A stretch of DNA of 64,000 bases from Tillandsia leiboldiana (taxonomy: Eukaryota > Streptophyta > Magnoliopsida > Poales > Bromeliaceae): contig JAQNDB010000243.1 in assembly GCA_029204045.2 (NCBI GenBank), positions 44,017 to 108,016 of the forward strand, in the 5' to 3' direction. The notes below the pieces were generated by a model. It was not told where the DNA came from, made no database searches, and worked only from the letters and a program-made list of their open reading frames with translations. Shown here piece after piece: positions 20,474-31,616 of the stretch (position 1 is the stretch's first letter; each line of letters opens with the position of its first letter). A program made the translations under genes and the position numbers.

Positions 20474-20655
20474 GCGTGGATTCGCGTGTCCTTGTGGATT
20501 CAAGGTTCAATCGCTCTCGTGGATTCGGAGCGAGGCACGTTCGTGGATTCGAAGGGTGCTATTGGGTGAAGACCGTGGATTCGGTCGGACGTCGTGGATT
20601 CGACGTTGGACGCCGTGGATTCGGCGTTGGGCGCAGATCGTGGATTCGAGAAGCG
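20474..20655 (+). repeat. GTGGATTC repeat block in copia LTR
   Basis: Eight GTGGATTC(G/A) motifs in about 180 bp, spaced 15-35 bp and joined by GC-rich spacers such as GACGTTGGACGCC. The block lies downstream of the TATA box, in the transcribed leader, and recurs in every copia LTR of the window. The 3' LTR of E3 lacks one 21-bp unit found in its 5' LTR, so the block changes by slippage. Confidence 0.8.
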
Positions 20656-20949
20656 TCTGGAGCGAGCGGAGAAGATCCTCTAGGAGCGTATGGAAAAGGT
20701 TGAGTCGTAAGTGTGTACGGTAAATCACCTTGTACGTGTTTTAATTCTAGTGGATTTCTGCCGTGTTATCGGTCCCGTGGTTTTTTACTCCGGTGATGGA
20801 GTTTTCCACGTAAAAATCTTGCGAGTTATTTTCATTTCCGCATTGGGTTTTTATCGCAACGATTTTTGAGTGTTTATACGTTTACACCTATTCACCCCCC
20901 TCTAGGTGTTTCTTCCCCTATTTAGATCCGTATTATTTACGACCCAACA

Positions 20950-21512
20950 TAGGTGTCCAGCACCATCCGTCGGAACTCCTCCCAAGGCAGCTGCCGAGTA
21001 ATCCGGAACTCCAGGGGCTCTACCCGCTGCCACCAAAGATCAGCATCTCCGTCCAAACAGTGCACCGCCATGTGCACTCGATACCTCGGGTCGATGAAGA
21101 AGTCCCGAAAAAGCTTCTCCATCGCAGAAAGCCATCTCCCAACAGCCCAGGGCTGCGCATCCCGCCCTGAGAATCTAGGGGGTCCCCGCTGAACAAACTT
21201 GGAGAGTTTGTTAGCGATATCCTTCTCCTCCTCCGCAGTCAAAGGCTGAATAGCTCCAGGAGCCCCGCTACTCGAAGATGGCGCAGACGGCACAAAAGGT
21301 GCAACAGGAGGCACAAGGGCCTCAGGAACAGCTGGGGATGGTGCCTCTCTCTGGGCAAGGAGCTGCTCAAACCTCTGCTCCTGGCGGCGCTGACCCTCCG
21401 CCAATTGGGCCACCAAGGCCCTCAACTCAGCAAGCTCGGGGGGTGTAGGCTGCCCTGGCTCATCAGGGGGTAACGGGACACCCCGAGTAGGGATCCGACG
21501 TCGGGGAGGCAT
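20950..21512 (-). CDS. T2 gag N-terminus (3' truncated by E1)
   Basis: The ATG at 21512 starts MPPRRRIPTRGVPLPP, the typical start of plant chromovirus gag. A Glu/Gln-rich helical segment follows (AELRALVAQLAEGQRRQEQRFEQ), then a Pro/Ser/Ala linker and the retrotransposon gag core (FVQRGPPRFSGRDA, WLSAMEKLF, VHCLDGDADLWW). The frame is open up to the E1 insertion, after LDTYV. Gag forms the particle that packages element RNA. The T5 homologue is broken by frameshifts, so T2 is the better-preserved copy. Confidence 0.9.
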
Positions 21513-21787
21513 CCTGCCACAAGAAATCACGAATAAGTAACATAACCCCACACGACCCAATCTAGCGAAAGTCAAAGACATCCCCCAATCTCTGCGACTT
21601 TATGTTGTCTGCAGCCAACATAACGGTCCACCAGAAATTGGGTATGTCGATCCCTCTTCACTCACTGGAAGAGTCCAATAAATAAATCAACGACTTTCGC
21701 GAAGTGTCACGCCTCTCGCGCCCTATCATCCTAGGGTCTGCCAAAAGCCTAGGGTTTCCTAAGTCCCAACTGACCTATCCCTAAGCT

Positions 21788-21799
21788 TTGATACCAACT
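21788..21799 (-). other. T2 primer binding site (tRNA-iMet type)
   Basis: On the minus strand TGGTATCAAAGC lies a few bases after the LTR end. It matches the usual plant initiator-Met PBS TGGTATCAGAGC with one change. Confidence 0.8.
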
Positions 21800-21804
21800 T
21801 AATC

Positions 21805-24800
21805 TGTCACGCCCCGGGTGTAAACCGGAACCCGGGCCCGCCAACAGATCCACCGTGCACACAGAATTTTCTATGTGCACGAAGCGCTGGTAACCTGCTC
21901 AGATAGATAATATACAATAAAAGAGCATAAACAGAGCTGAACTAATAAAACTAAAAGTAATCTCAGACTGAAATAAGCTACAAGCTGAAATAAAAGTACA
22001 ATATACTCCCAGCTCACCATAAATATACAACCAGCTGGCCAAAGCCAGACCCAAAAGGAAACTACTGAAGTCTGAGATACAAAAGGGGGTACAATAAAAA
22101 CCTCGCTAGTCTCTCACTTGGGGTAGACGATCTAGCTAGTCGGCGATCCTCTTACCTCGATCTGCCGCTGAAGGCCCAGCAGCTCCCACAGATGACTCTG
22201 CAAAACAAAGGGGAAAAGGACAGAAAACAACAATGGGGGTGAGAACTACTAGATAAACCAGTAGCCTCCCCTAGCGGGTAAAACCTCTAATGCTGACGCA
22301 CCCACTAGGAATAAAGAGGCAAAAGGAAGAACAGTGGTATGCAATAAAGACTGCTGAAAAAGGAACTACCACTACTATGCCTCTAAATGCAGTGCAAAAA
22401 GATAACTGTATATATGCAACTATAAAGCTGACTGCCCAAAGAAACCCAATCAGAGGGCCAGGAAATACTGGCACTGCCTGCTCTGTCATCACTCACAACT
22501 CACCAACTGACCGGCACCCATCACGGTCAAAAAGCCTACTCCGGAGTGGCACTCGAGGGGAGCGACCCACACGAGTAAAGTATCTCTGTATCAATCATCT
22601 CTGTAACCGATGTCTCACAATAGCAGGACTGGATCATGACCATGATCAAAGTGGGAATACTCCATCCACTATTGCAACCCTGATCCCCAATCTGATGTGA
22701 TAATAACATCCGGTCAACCGCCCAAAATTCGCGGTTGCCATTATATCCCACAATCCCCAAGAAGAGTCTAAACTGTCCCAGACTCAAGATCCAACTACAC
22801 TATCTCAAGATCCCGATCTGACTCGATCGTCATGCATCGATAGAGAAGAATAACAATAAAACATGTTTTCTCCTAAGTCAAATCCCATAATACGGTGCTG
22901 CAGTAAAATAGTGGCCTAACTAGATGTCCAATTAAACATACAATTATTCCTTTAAAAAGTATTAGAAAAGTGACTAAGGTTTCTTGTAAAGAATCATTTT
23001 AAAATATTATTGGATTATTTATTTGCATGCAGTTTAAGATATAACAATTGTCCAACTCCATTGTCCCAGATTGATCACATAGAAGCTATCAATTAATTTA
23101 GGGGGGCTAATGCAATAGGTTCATATACCATGAGTTAACTGTCACATTTATAATTGGGAAACTCTACTATTCCTAGTGAGCAAGTCAACAAAGAGGGAAA
23201 CGCAACCACCCACCTCGAAAAGCGTGCACAATACACCCAGAAAATACCCGCTGTCCACTAAACACACCGTCAGCTGAAACAGTATCCTACAATATCACAC
23301 AAGTGTACACGGTGTAAAAACTACAAGTTCCAAACACATAATTGCTGTTTTTACAATCAGCACGCAAAACGAGGAATTTCACCTCTGTCTCGAGCTCCTA
23401 AAATCTCAAAAAAATCACGGTTGCGTTCCTCGCGAAAAGTAGCCCAAAATCGACTCTTGAATCACCTCGATCTGATATTCCTACGCTGAGAAATAATTCG
23501 TCGAAGTCGCCGCTGCCCAAAAACCCAAACAGCAAAAGAGGGGGTCAAAACACCTCGGAAAACGTGCCAAGTAATCGGAATCCAGAGAAACCACCAACAC
23601 GGAAAACGAAGTCCTACCTCTTAGGAACACACCGGCGAAGAAATCGTCGAAAGAGGACTCCTGTACTGCGCAGGGGACTCCTCGGACTGAAATGCGACGA
23701 TAACGGGCCAAGATTGGGGAAAAACGAGGCACACTGTAAAATCCGGATCGCCACTGTCGAACTTCCAGAAAATTTGGGAACGCACCACGAGGTAGAAAAT
23801 AAGAAGATGAAAAACTTCTCTTAAGGCCCCTCCCACAGATTCTCTCTCTATCTCTCGGAAAACAGAGAAAAAGAAGGGAGGGGAGGCCTTTAAATAGGCC
23901 CACAAAAACAATTGGGATAATACCCAACGTGTCCCCAGATTCGGGCTGCTACAGTGCGGCCCGGCACTTTCGGGCGGCTACAGTGCGGCCCGGCCCAAGG
24001 ATTTCCGGGCGCGCACAGTGCAGCCCAGCCCAGCCCAACCCGCGCACGGGATCCTGCCGCGTCCAACCGGCCGTCCGACCCGGCCAAGGGCCCGACACGT
24101 GTCCGCCAAACAGGCGGCAGCCGTGCGGGCCCAACGGGGAGGCGCCACGTGCCCCCCTCCCCTGGTCAGCACGCGTGCGGCGCCAGCCACTGGCGTGGTG
24201 CCACGTGGGGCGGCGCCGCCCACCCGACACGGGTGCCGGTCAGTCAACGCGCCGCCCACGTGCGCGTACGGCCGCAGGCGCGCGCCCGCGGGTGCACCAC
24301 GCGCACCTACGCCGTCCAACCCGGCGCTGCCACGTGGCGCGACCCGGTCCACCGTGCACCGCGCACAGCCCCGCCACTGCCCGGCCTGCCCGCGCTGCCC
24401 GCGCACGCTCCCGTGCGCCGCGCGCGCTACACCGGCCCAACCAGCGCCTGCCACGTGGCCTGCCGGTCCACCGTGCACCGGCGGTCCACCCCGTGGACCG
24501 AGAGCCGTGCGCCGGCCCAATAAGAGCCTGCCACGTGTCCCCGGCCGGTCCACAGCTCCCCCCGTGCACCAAAATGCGCAGAAAACTTTCGGGGGTCCAT
24601 TTTTGGGCATCCGGACTCCAAAATAAATAAGTAAATAGCCGTTTTCGAGCATTTTTCCGCGCTGAATTCAAATACGGCCTCCGATTAGCCCGATTCCACT
24701 CCTAAAATTCGGCAAAGGTAGCCGAAGGTCAGGCTTCCTCCCAAATCCTCTCAGGTTCCAAACAACATATCACTTTGACATGTTGGGGCCCCACACACCA

Positions 24801-24861
24801 ATAATAGGTGTTCTACACCCCGAAACAGGGGCAAAACCACCGGGAAACCTGGGACACTACA
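21805..24861 (-). repeat. T2 5' LTR (3057 bp)
   Basis: On the plus strand it runs TGTCACGCCCCGGG...GGGACACTACA. Read on the minus strand it has a GC-rich U3 with seven CACGTG motifs between 24095 and 24540, a TATA box (TTTAAATA on the plus strand, 23889-23896), a long leader and U5. It is the same family as T1/T5 but clearly diverged. Confidence 0.88.
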
Positions 24862-27800
24862 GAAACGGATATTAAAATTGGGCTCCGCGCGAAATTTGGG
24901 CTAAGAACACATTTCCGGGTGCCTTCGGCAATTTTTAGAGTTGGAATTTGGCAAATCGGACGTCAAATTCGGATTCAGCGCGCGAAAACGGTCAAAATGG
25001 ACTACCCACTTGTCATTTTTGAGCTCAAGTTACTGTTCACGGCCAGAACAGTGTTTCCGGCGATCGCCGGCGGCAGCGGCGGCGGCGGGCAGCGGCGGAG
25101 TGCGGCGGCGCGGCCTCGGGCAGGCGGACAGCGGCGGCGGGCAGGGCGCGTGGGCGTGGGCAGGGCGCGCGGGTGCGCGGTCCACGCGGCCGGCGTGCAC
25201 CAGAGCGGGGTGCCACGTGGCGTCTTCCCAGTGGGTGGTTCACAGGTCGCGGTCTACGGAGCAGCGCGGTGTTTGGTGGACTGGGCGGGAAGACACGTGG
25301 CAGCATGTCATTGGTTCGGTGTTTGGGGTGTCGTGCACCGGGTGCAGCGAGTGTGTGGCCTGGACACGTGGCGTGCAAGGATTGGACGCGTCACTGTGCG
25401 CGTGCGGCGGGGGCAGGTGGTGTGTCAGTCGGCGTGGCAGCGGGGGCAGCTGGCGTGGCGGCCACGGCGCCGACGTGGCGCACGCGTGCGCCACGTGGCG
25501 GCCGGCTATTGGCCAGCGCCAACTGCCCCGTTGACCAGGGCTGGCCACGCGGCGTGAGGGGAGCGGCCGGATCCGCTGTTCTGTGTTCTGGGACACGTGT
25601 CGGCGAGCGGAGCGGGTCGGACGGTGCGCGGTCCGGCCGGATCGGGTGTGCGCGGTTGGGCCGCTGGGGGGCCCGCTACTGTTTGGGCCCGGTTTCGGGG
25701 CCCGAAAGATTCGGGCGCCCGAAACCGGGGACACAGAGGGGATTTTTGGAATTCTTTTGAGTGGGCCTATAAATACCTCCACCCCCCCTCTCTTCCTCTC
25801 CTTTTTCCGAAGCTTAGAGAGTGAATGGGATGGAGTGTTCTATATGAAGTTTGTTTCCCTTGGTGCTCTGGTTCTAATGGTGGATCCCCGGAATTTCTGG
25901 AAGCTCGGCAACGGCGACATCAATTTTACAGTTCACCTCGGTTTTCTCCCCATTTCGGCCCATTACCATCACAGTTCAGTCGGAAATTCGCTGTGAGCAA
26001 ACCAGGAGGAGTTTTTGGACGATTTCTTCGACAGCGTGTTCCTAAGAGGTAAGGCTTCGATTTTCGTGTTGATCACTTCGCTCCGTTTCGCACTTTTGGC
26101 ACGTTTCCCGAGGCATCTTTGATCCCCATTTTTCTGTGATGGATTTTGGACAGCACCGGCTTGTCGATTTTATATCTCAGCCTAGGAACATCGGATCAAG
26201 GCATTTCAGGACTCGATTTTGATCTACTCGTCGCGAGGAACACAGTGGTGATTTTTCTAATATTTTTCGAAATTGTTTAGAAGGTGATAATTAGGCTTTT
26301 CTTAGACTGATTGCTACAGGAATTCTGATTTGGAAGGTTTTGAGGTGCAGCGGTGTTTTATTTTTATCTTGGTCTACAGGTATCAGATCTGGGCGTTTAA
26401 ACAGTCGTTTTGGGGCTACTTTTCGCGAGGAACGAGACCGTGAATTTTCTGGATTTTCTTGAGGACTGGACAGAGGTGATATTTAGCCTTTTTGGGGGCT
26501 GATTTTGGACAGTGGTTAATTGTACAGTTTTGAGTTTAATTGTGCGCATTGTTCTGTGCAGTGGGACACAGATTTTGGTGGAGTGCTGTGTTAGAGGACA
26601 GCGGGCAGCGAGTGGTCTCTTTTGGTGTTGTGCGCGCTTTTCGAGGTGGGTGGTTGTTGCATGCCTCTACTTCTGACTTGCTCACTAAGTTTAGTAGAGA
26701 AACCCACTATTGAACTCATTATTTGATTACCATGCATGTTTGACTGTTATAAATGTGAGCCTATCATTTGAGATTAATTATGTGGATATATCATGTTTGG
26801 AATCGTATTGGGATAATATCATCGAAGAAACATGATTGCAGGAGACGTATTAATAGTGATAATTAACATGCCGTAATATCACATAAATCTTATGGGAATT
26901 GGTTAAATGGACTAATTGTTGGGGACATGACGACATATCCATGCGCGGGTTTCACCTTGGGATTTATTATGGATCAGGGGTTATACATGTGTAGTTGACT
27001 GATGATTTTAGCATGATTGTTATATTCATGTGGATATTATTAATTATTACACTTGTAAAACTGTTATTGGACATATTCTCCCTTTCACATTGCTGAGGAC
27101 TTTTGCATGCTTATTTGGACATCCAGATAGGCCACTATTCTATTGCTACACTATCATATTGGGATTTGACTTAGGAGAAACCATGATTGCTTTCTTTCTC
27201 CTTCTTATTTAGACTTTTGAGTCGTGTTGCTCGAGTTCGAGCAGAGGTTTGGGATAGTGTAGCCGGGACCTGAGGGTCAGGAACATGGTGTACTTGATGT
27301 TGGATTATGGGTTCTTGCGGCAACCGCGGACAGTAGGCGGTTGACCGGATCTTGGTTATTTTATCCAATTGTGGGTTGTGGGTTATTGCGGTGACCGCGG
27401 ACTTTGGGCGGTTGACCGGATGTTTACTATTGCATCAGATTGGGTATCAGATTTCTCTAGTGGATGGTATTTCCCACTTTTTGAGTACTATTGCATCGGG
27501 TCGGGGTTTCATTAGTGGACGGAGTTTCCCACTTTGATCATAGTCATGATCCAGTCCTGCTATTATGAGACAGTGGTTACAGAGATGCTTGATACAGTGA
27601 TACTTTACTCGTGTGGGTCGCTCCCCTCGAGTGCCACTCCGGAGTGTGCGTCAGACAGACTTTGAGTCCTTGAGACTCCTTTGCTTCGGTGTTATGCATA
27701 GGCTGGCATACCCGTTGCGGCAGGCAGAGCAGGCAGTACCAGTGTCCACTGGTGGTCGGATTGGGTTATCTTGGCAGGCTTCTAGATACTGATGCATTCA

Positions 27801-28491
27801 TACAGTTATTTCTTCCAGTATTGCATTTAGAGGCATACTAGTAGTGGTTTTCCCTCCTATTCAGTAGTTCTGTTCACAGCTTTACCATTTGCCCTTTTCT
27901 TGCCTCTAGTAGACTTAGTGGGTACGCCGGAGCTTGAGGCTTTACCCACAGGGGGAGGCTACTGGTTTACTAGTGGTTCTCACCCCCATTGTTGTTTCCC
28001 TTGCTTTTTCTCCCCCTGTTTTGCAGTGTTCTCTTCGGGAGTTGCTGATCTTCGATCGTTGTCCGAGGCGAGGGAGTCACGAGCTAGATCTTTACCACCC
28101 GAGGAGTGTAGCTGTATCCCCTGGTTGGAGATTCCTGGTAGCGGTTGGCTGGTTTTTACTGTTTTCTTTGGAGAGAGATCTTTGGTATTTGGTGAGACTG
28201 ATGTTGAGACTGATGTACTATAGTCTTAGTTTATCTCCCTTTTATAGTTGAGAGATGCTGTACTGAGGACATTGTATGATGATTATCTGTATTTGAGGAG
28301 ATGGATATTGTACCCTATTTCATGTTGTACAGTGATTGGATTTTATTTTACAGCATTTTATTTCAGCTCTGATATTTGTGTAGCTATAGTACTATCTTTT
28401 GCAGGTTAGACGCTTCGCCTATGCGGGATTCTGCATAGGTGGCGGATCTGTTGGCGAGCCCGGGTCGCAGCTTCGATCCCGGGGCGTGACA
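24862..28491 (+). repeat. T3: chromoviral LTR (solo or 3' LTR), 5'-truncated
   Basis: 3630 bp matching the T4 LTR from about its 180th base to its end (GGCGGATCTGTTGGCGAGCC...GGGGCGTGACA). The missing start lies on the far side of T2. G-box motifs fall at 25213-25599, TATAAATA at 25768-25775, and the module GCGGTTGACCGGA occurs twice at 27335-27420. The right end abuts E2 LTR sequence (CAAAAACAACG), so T3 inserted into the 5' LTR of E2. With no internal sequence visible I cannot tell solo LTR from 3' LTR. Confidence 0.85.
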
Positions 28492-29000
28492 CAAAAACAA
28501 CGATTTTCCCAAAATCGGCGCGTGGACTCGCATGGCCTTGTGGATTCAAGGTGCTACTGCTCTCGTGGATTCGGAGCGAGGTACGTTCGTGGATTCGAGA
28601 CGTGCTACTGGGTGAAGACCGTGGATTCGGTTGGACATCGTGGATTCGACGTTGGACGCCGTGGATTCGGCGTTGGACGCTAATCGTGGATTCGAGGAGC
28701 GTTGCGGAGCGAGCGGAGAAGATCTACTAGGAGCGTATGGAAAAAGGTCGAGTCATCTGTGAGTACGGTATATCACCTTTGTACGTGTTATAATTCTAGT
28801 GGATTTCGCCGTGTTATCGGTCCCGTGGTTTTTTACTCCGGTTTGGAGTTTTCCACGTAAAAATCTTGCGTATTATATTTTCATTTCCGCATTGGGTTTT
28901 ATTGCGCAACGATTTTTGATTGTTTATTGTTTACACCTATTCACCCCCCCTCTAGGTGGTTTTTCCCTTATTTAGATCCATATTTTATCATAACCCAATA
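28492..29000 (+). repeat. E2 5' LTR, 3' remnant
   Basis: Matches the 3' LTR of E2 from ACAACGATTTTCCCAAAATC to its end. The end has become ACCCAATA instead of ACCCAACA. The upstream part was separated by T3. Confidence 0.88.
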
Positions 29001-29002
29001 AT

Positions 29003-29018
29003 TGGTATCAGAGCGGGA
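29003..29018 (+). other. E2 primer binding site
   Basis: TGGTATCAGAGCGGGA, complementary to the 3' end of plant initiator tRNA-Met, lies 2 bp after the LTR and 15 bp before the gag ATG. Confidence 0.9.
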
Positions 29019-29033
29019 ATAGGGTTGTAAACA

Positions 29034-31616
29034 ATGGCTGAAGGTGGAAACATCAAAAGACCCCCGTTTTTCGAGGGAACAAATTATGCCTGCTGGAAAG
29101 TACGGATGAAAGCATTTCTTATTTCCATCGACGAACGGGTGTGGCAATCTATCGAGTTAGGATGGTCAAATCCAACTGAAGTTATTGTTGATGTTCACAC
29201 CATCAAACCTAGGTCGAAATGGACCAAGGAAGAGATAGACTTATCTTCTTACAATGGCAAAGGAATTAACGCTCTATTTAATGCCTTGTCTCAAACAGAA
29301 TTCTCTCGCGTCTCAGCATGTGAGACTGCGAAAGAAATCTGGGATGTTCTTCAAGTTACACATGAGGGAACTAACCTTGTGAAGATTCAAAATCTGCAAA
29401 TGCTTACGAGCAGATTTGACTCTATTTTCATGGCAGAAAATGAATCATTCACAGACTACTATACACGATTGCAAGACATCGTAAACACATGTGCTAACTT
29501 GGGAGAGAAGATTCCAAAATTTAAAATTGTAAGAAAGATCTTAAGAACTCTTCCTGAAAGATTTCGTTCCAAGGTTACGACCATTGAAACTATTAAACAC
29601 CCGGACGAAATCCGTGTAGAAGAATTAGTTGGTTCATTACAAACATATGAAATGACATTTCCTACTAACTATTCTTCTGGAAAAGCATCTACTTCTAAGT
29701 CTTCAGGTTTTGCGTTGAAAACTACAAAAGAAGAAGACGCGGATTCATCCTCCTCAGGTGATGACGAGAACCTATCTATGGAGGACTTTGAGAAGCAGCT
29801 TGCTCTCTTGACAAGAAATTTTCGCCGAAACTTTCGAAGGGGTAATTCAAGTAAAACTCCATCCACCGGAAAGTGGAAGAAAGGCAAAGGTTTTTCAAGC
29901 GAAAAGTCAAGAAAGCAAGAAAGTTTTTCAAAGGATAAGAAAAGCTTAGAAGGACAAGTCCAATGCTTCAAGTGCCGAGGATACGGCCATATCTCAACGA
30001 AGTGTCCAAATAAGAATTCGTCCAAGAAGAAAGCGATGCAAGCCGTCACTTGGGATGACACCTCAACGTCAAATGAGTCATCTTCAAGTGATGAAGAGAA
30101 CAACGCAACGGCATTCCACGCATCCACATCTTCTCCCTTCATATGCTTAATGGCAAGTACATCCGATTCATTGTCCAACTCCTCCCAGGTTGAAAAAACT
30201 GCAACGGACGACGAATCGAGTAACTCTGAAGGTGAAGATTTTGCTCTAGCCTACCACAGACTTTTGAGGGATTCAAAGAAACTGGCTAAGCAAAACAAGG
30301 GGTTGAGAGGGAGATTGCAGGATCTCGAAGAAGAAGTAAAAAGGGTAACTTCTCTCTCGACTGGTCTTGAAGTGGAAAGGGATAACCTGATAAAAGCAAA
30401 TGGTTCACTTCAAGAGAAAAATGAGCATTTCGAGAAGATACATGTAACAATGATTGACAAAGCTGGTTACTTCTTGAAGCTCTACACCGAGGCCCGACAA
30501 GAAAAAATGGAGATGACAAAGACCATTTTCCAACTCAAGGATGATTTAAAGAGATTTTCTTCTGGAAGGAGCAAGTTGGATAAATTGCTTGGTCTTGGTC
30601 AAACAAACCGATTCGGCATCGGATACACTCAAACTGGAGACATTCCTAGTTCGAGTGGAACAGTTTTTGTGCCCCAGTCGGTAACTCCTCCTCTGACGAC
30701 GGAATTCACAACATACAACGACAACAACCCTACCTCACCCTCTTCGGGATCGTCAAGAACAAAGGTATGTTTTCGTTGTGGTTATGCAGGGCACATAAGA
30801 AGAAATTGCAAGAATGGAGCGCAAAGATCAAATCAAGCACATCTTGCAACTACTACCAATGAGTTCACTCCCCGCAAATCAAAGAAGGATCTTTCAAAAG
30901 GAAAGAGCATTGGTAGTACATTAAACAAGACGACGACGTCAAGGAAAAGCGATGGATCAATCAAGACGCTTTCACCAAAGGTATCAACTTCACAATCATT
31001 TCCGACGTACTCCAAAACTCAAAAGGTTTGGGTACGCAAAGGTGAAATCTTCCCTTGTCTTGTTGTTCATACTTCTTTACACGCTTATGATAATTCGTCT
31101 TGGTATTTGGATAGTGGTTGTTCCCGTCACATGACCGATGACAAAAACAGTTTTCAAACTTTAGAGAAAATCTCCGGAGGACATGTTGTTTTCGGAGACG
31201 GTCGTTCTTCCAAAATTGTTGGAAAGGGAACAATCGCTATTCCAGAAGGCCCGGTTTTGAACAATGTTTTATTTGTTGAAGGCCTAAAGACTAACCTCAT
31301 TAGTATAAGTCAACTTTGTGACAATGGGTTCTCAGTTAATTTTTCTTCTGTAGAATGTGTTGTAACTGATAAGGACCAGGTATTCTTTTTAAAAGGGGTT
31401 AGATCGGAAAATAATTGCTATGTTGTTTCAAACAAAGTTTCTGAAAAATGTAACCTAGTTTCTTTGGATAATGAAACTGTTTGGCATGAAAGACTAGGTC
31501 ACATGAATTTTAAAGAACTAGCAAGGATTTCAACTAAAGACGTGGTTAAGGGGGTTCCTAAACTTTTATTTAAAGAAAACATTGTGTGTGGTGGTTGTCA
31601 AAAGGGAAAACAATGA
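29034..31616 (+). CDS. E2 gag-protease and start of integrase
   Basis: 860 codons open from ATG to a premature TGA at 31614. The N-terminus (GGNIKRPPFFEGTNYACWK) is a DUF4219-like gag start, followed by a UBN2-type gag domain (about residues 40-215). There are two CCHC zinc knuckles: CFKCRGYGHISTKC near residue 311 and CFRCGYAGHIRRNC near 579, separated by an acidic, coiled-coil-prone stretch. Two knuckles are usual in SIRE-type gag. The aspartic protease active site is LDSGCSRHM with D693. The pre-integrase zinc region (ERLGHMNF) follows. In intact relatives the frame continues into integrase without a stop. Confidence 0.93.
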   Translation: MAEGGNIKRPPFFEGTNYACWKVRMKAFLISIDERVWQSIELGWSNPTEVIVDVHTIKPRSKWTKEEIDLSSYNGKGINALFNALSQTEFSRVSACETAKEIWDVLQVTHEGTNLVKIQNLQMLTSRFDSIFMAENESFTDYYTRLQDIVNTCANLGEKIPKFKIVRKILRTLPERFRSKVTTIETIKHPDEIRVEELVGSLQTYEMTFPTNYSSGKASTSKSSGFALKTTKEEDADSSSSGDDENLSMEDFEKQLALLTRNFRRNFRRGNSSKTPSTGKWKKGKGFSSEKSRKQESFSKDKKSLEGQVQCFKCRGYGHISTKCPNKNSSKKKAMQAVTWDDTSTSNESSSSDEENNATAFHASTSSPFICLMASTSDSLSNSSQVEKTATDDESSNSEGEDFALAYHRLLRDSKKLAKQNKGLRGRLQDLEEEVKRVTSLSTGLEVERDNLIKANGSLQEKNEHFEKIHVTMIDKAGYFLKLYTEARQEKMEMTKTIFQLKDDLKRFSSGRSKLDKLLGLGQTNRFGIGYTQTGDIPSSSGTVFVPQSVTPPLTTEFTTYNDNNPTSPSSGSSRTKVCFRCGYAGHIRRNCKNGAQRSNQAHLATTTNEFTPRKSKKDLSKGKSIGSTLNKTTTSRKSDGSIKTLSPKVSTSQSFPTYSKTQKVWVRKGEIFPCLVVHTSLHAYDNSSWYLDSGCSRHMTDDKNSFQTLEKISGGHVVFGDGRSSKIVGKGTIAIPEGPVLNNVLFVEGLKTNLISISQLCDNGFSVNFSSVECVVTDKDQVFFLKGVRSENNCYVVSNKVSEKCNLVSLDNETVWHERLGHMNFKELARISTKDVVKGVPKLLFKENIVCGGCQKGKQ

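Larger units (their letters stand above)
15332..20949 (+). mobile_element. E1: SIRE/Maximus-like copia element, 3' part
   Basis: This is the right-hand portion of a Ty1/copia element, starting inside reverse transcriptase at the CACTA insertion and ending with a complete 3' LTR. It has pol, a long 3' region, an extra ORF, polypurine tract and LTR. Gene order and protein sequence match E2 and E3. The right border abuts the gag gene of T2, so E1 inserted into T2. Its gag, protease and integrase lie left of the CACTA element, outside the window. Confidence 0.92.
19615..20949 (+). repeat. E1 3' LTR (1335 bp)
   Basis: Begins TGTTACGGAATTTG and ends ACGACCCAACA. It has an AT-rich start, ten CCGG-centred palindromes, a TATA box, a GTGGATTCG-rich block and the conserved end (ACCTATTCACCCCCCTCTAGG). 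E3 has the same LTR at both ends, with a target-site duplication, which verifies these borders. Confidence 0.92.
20950..24861 (-). mobile_element. T2: Tekay-like chromovirus, 5' part, minus strand
   Basis: Reading right to left: complete 5' LTR (24861-21805), PBS, leader and the start of gag, cut at 20949/20950 by E1. The LTR begins TGTAGTGTCCCAGG, like T5 (TGTAGTGTACTGG), and ends GTGACA. Its right border interrupts the T3 LTR about 180 bp from that LTR's start; the flank GAAAC (24862-24866) is the candidate target duplication. Confidence 0.9.
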
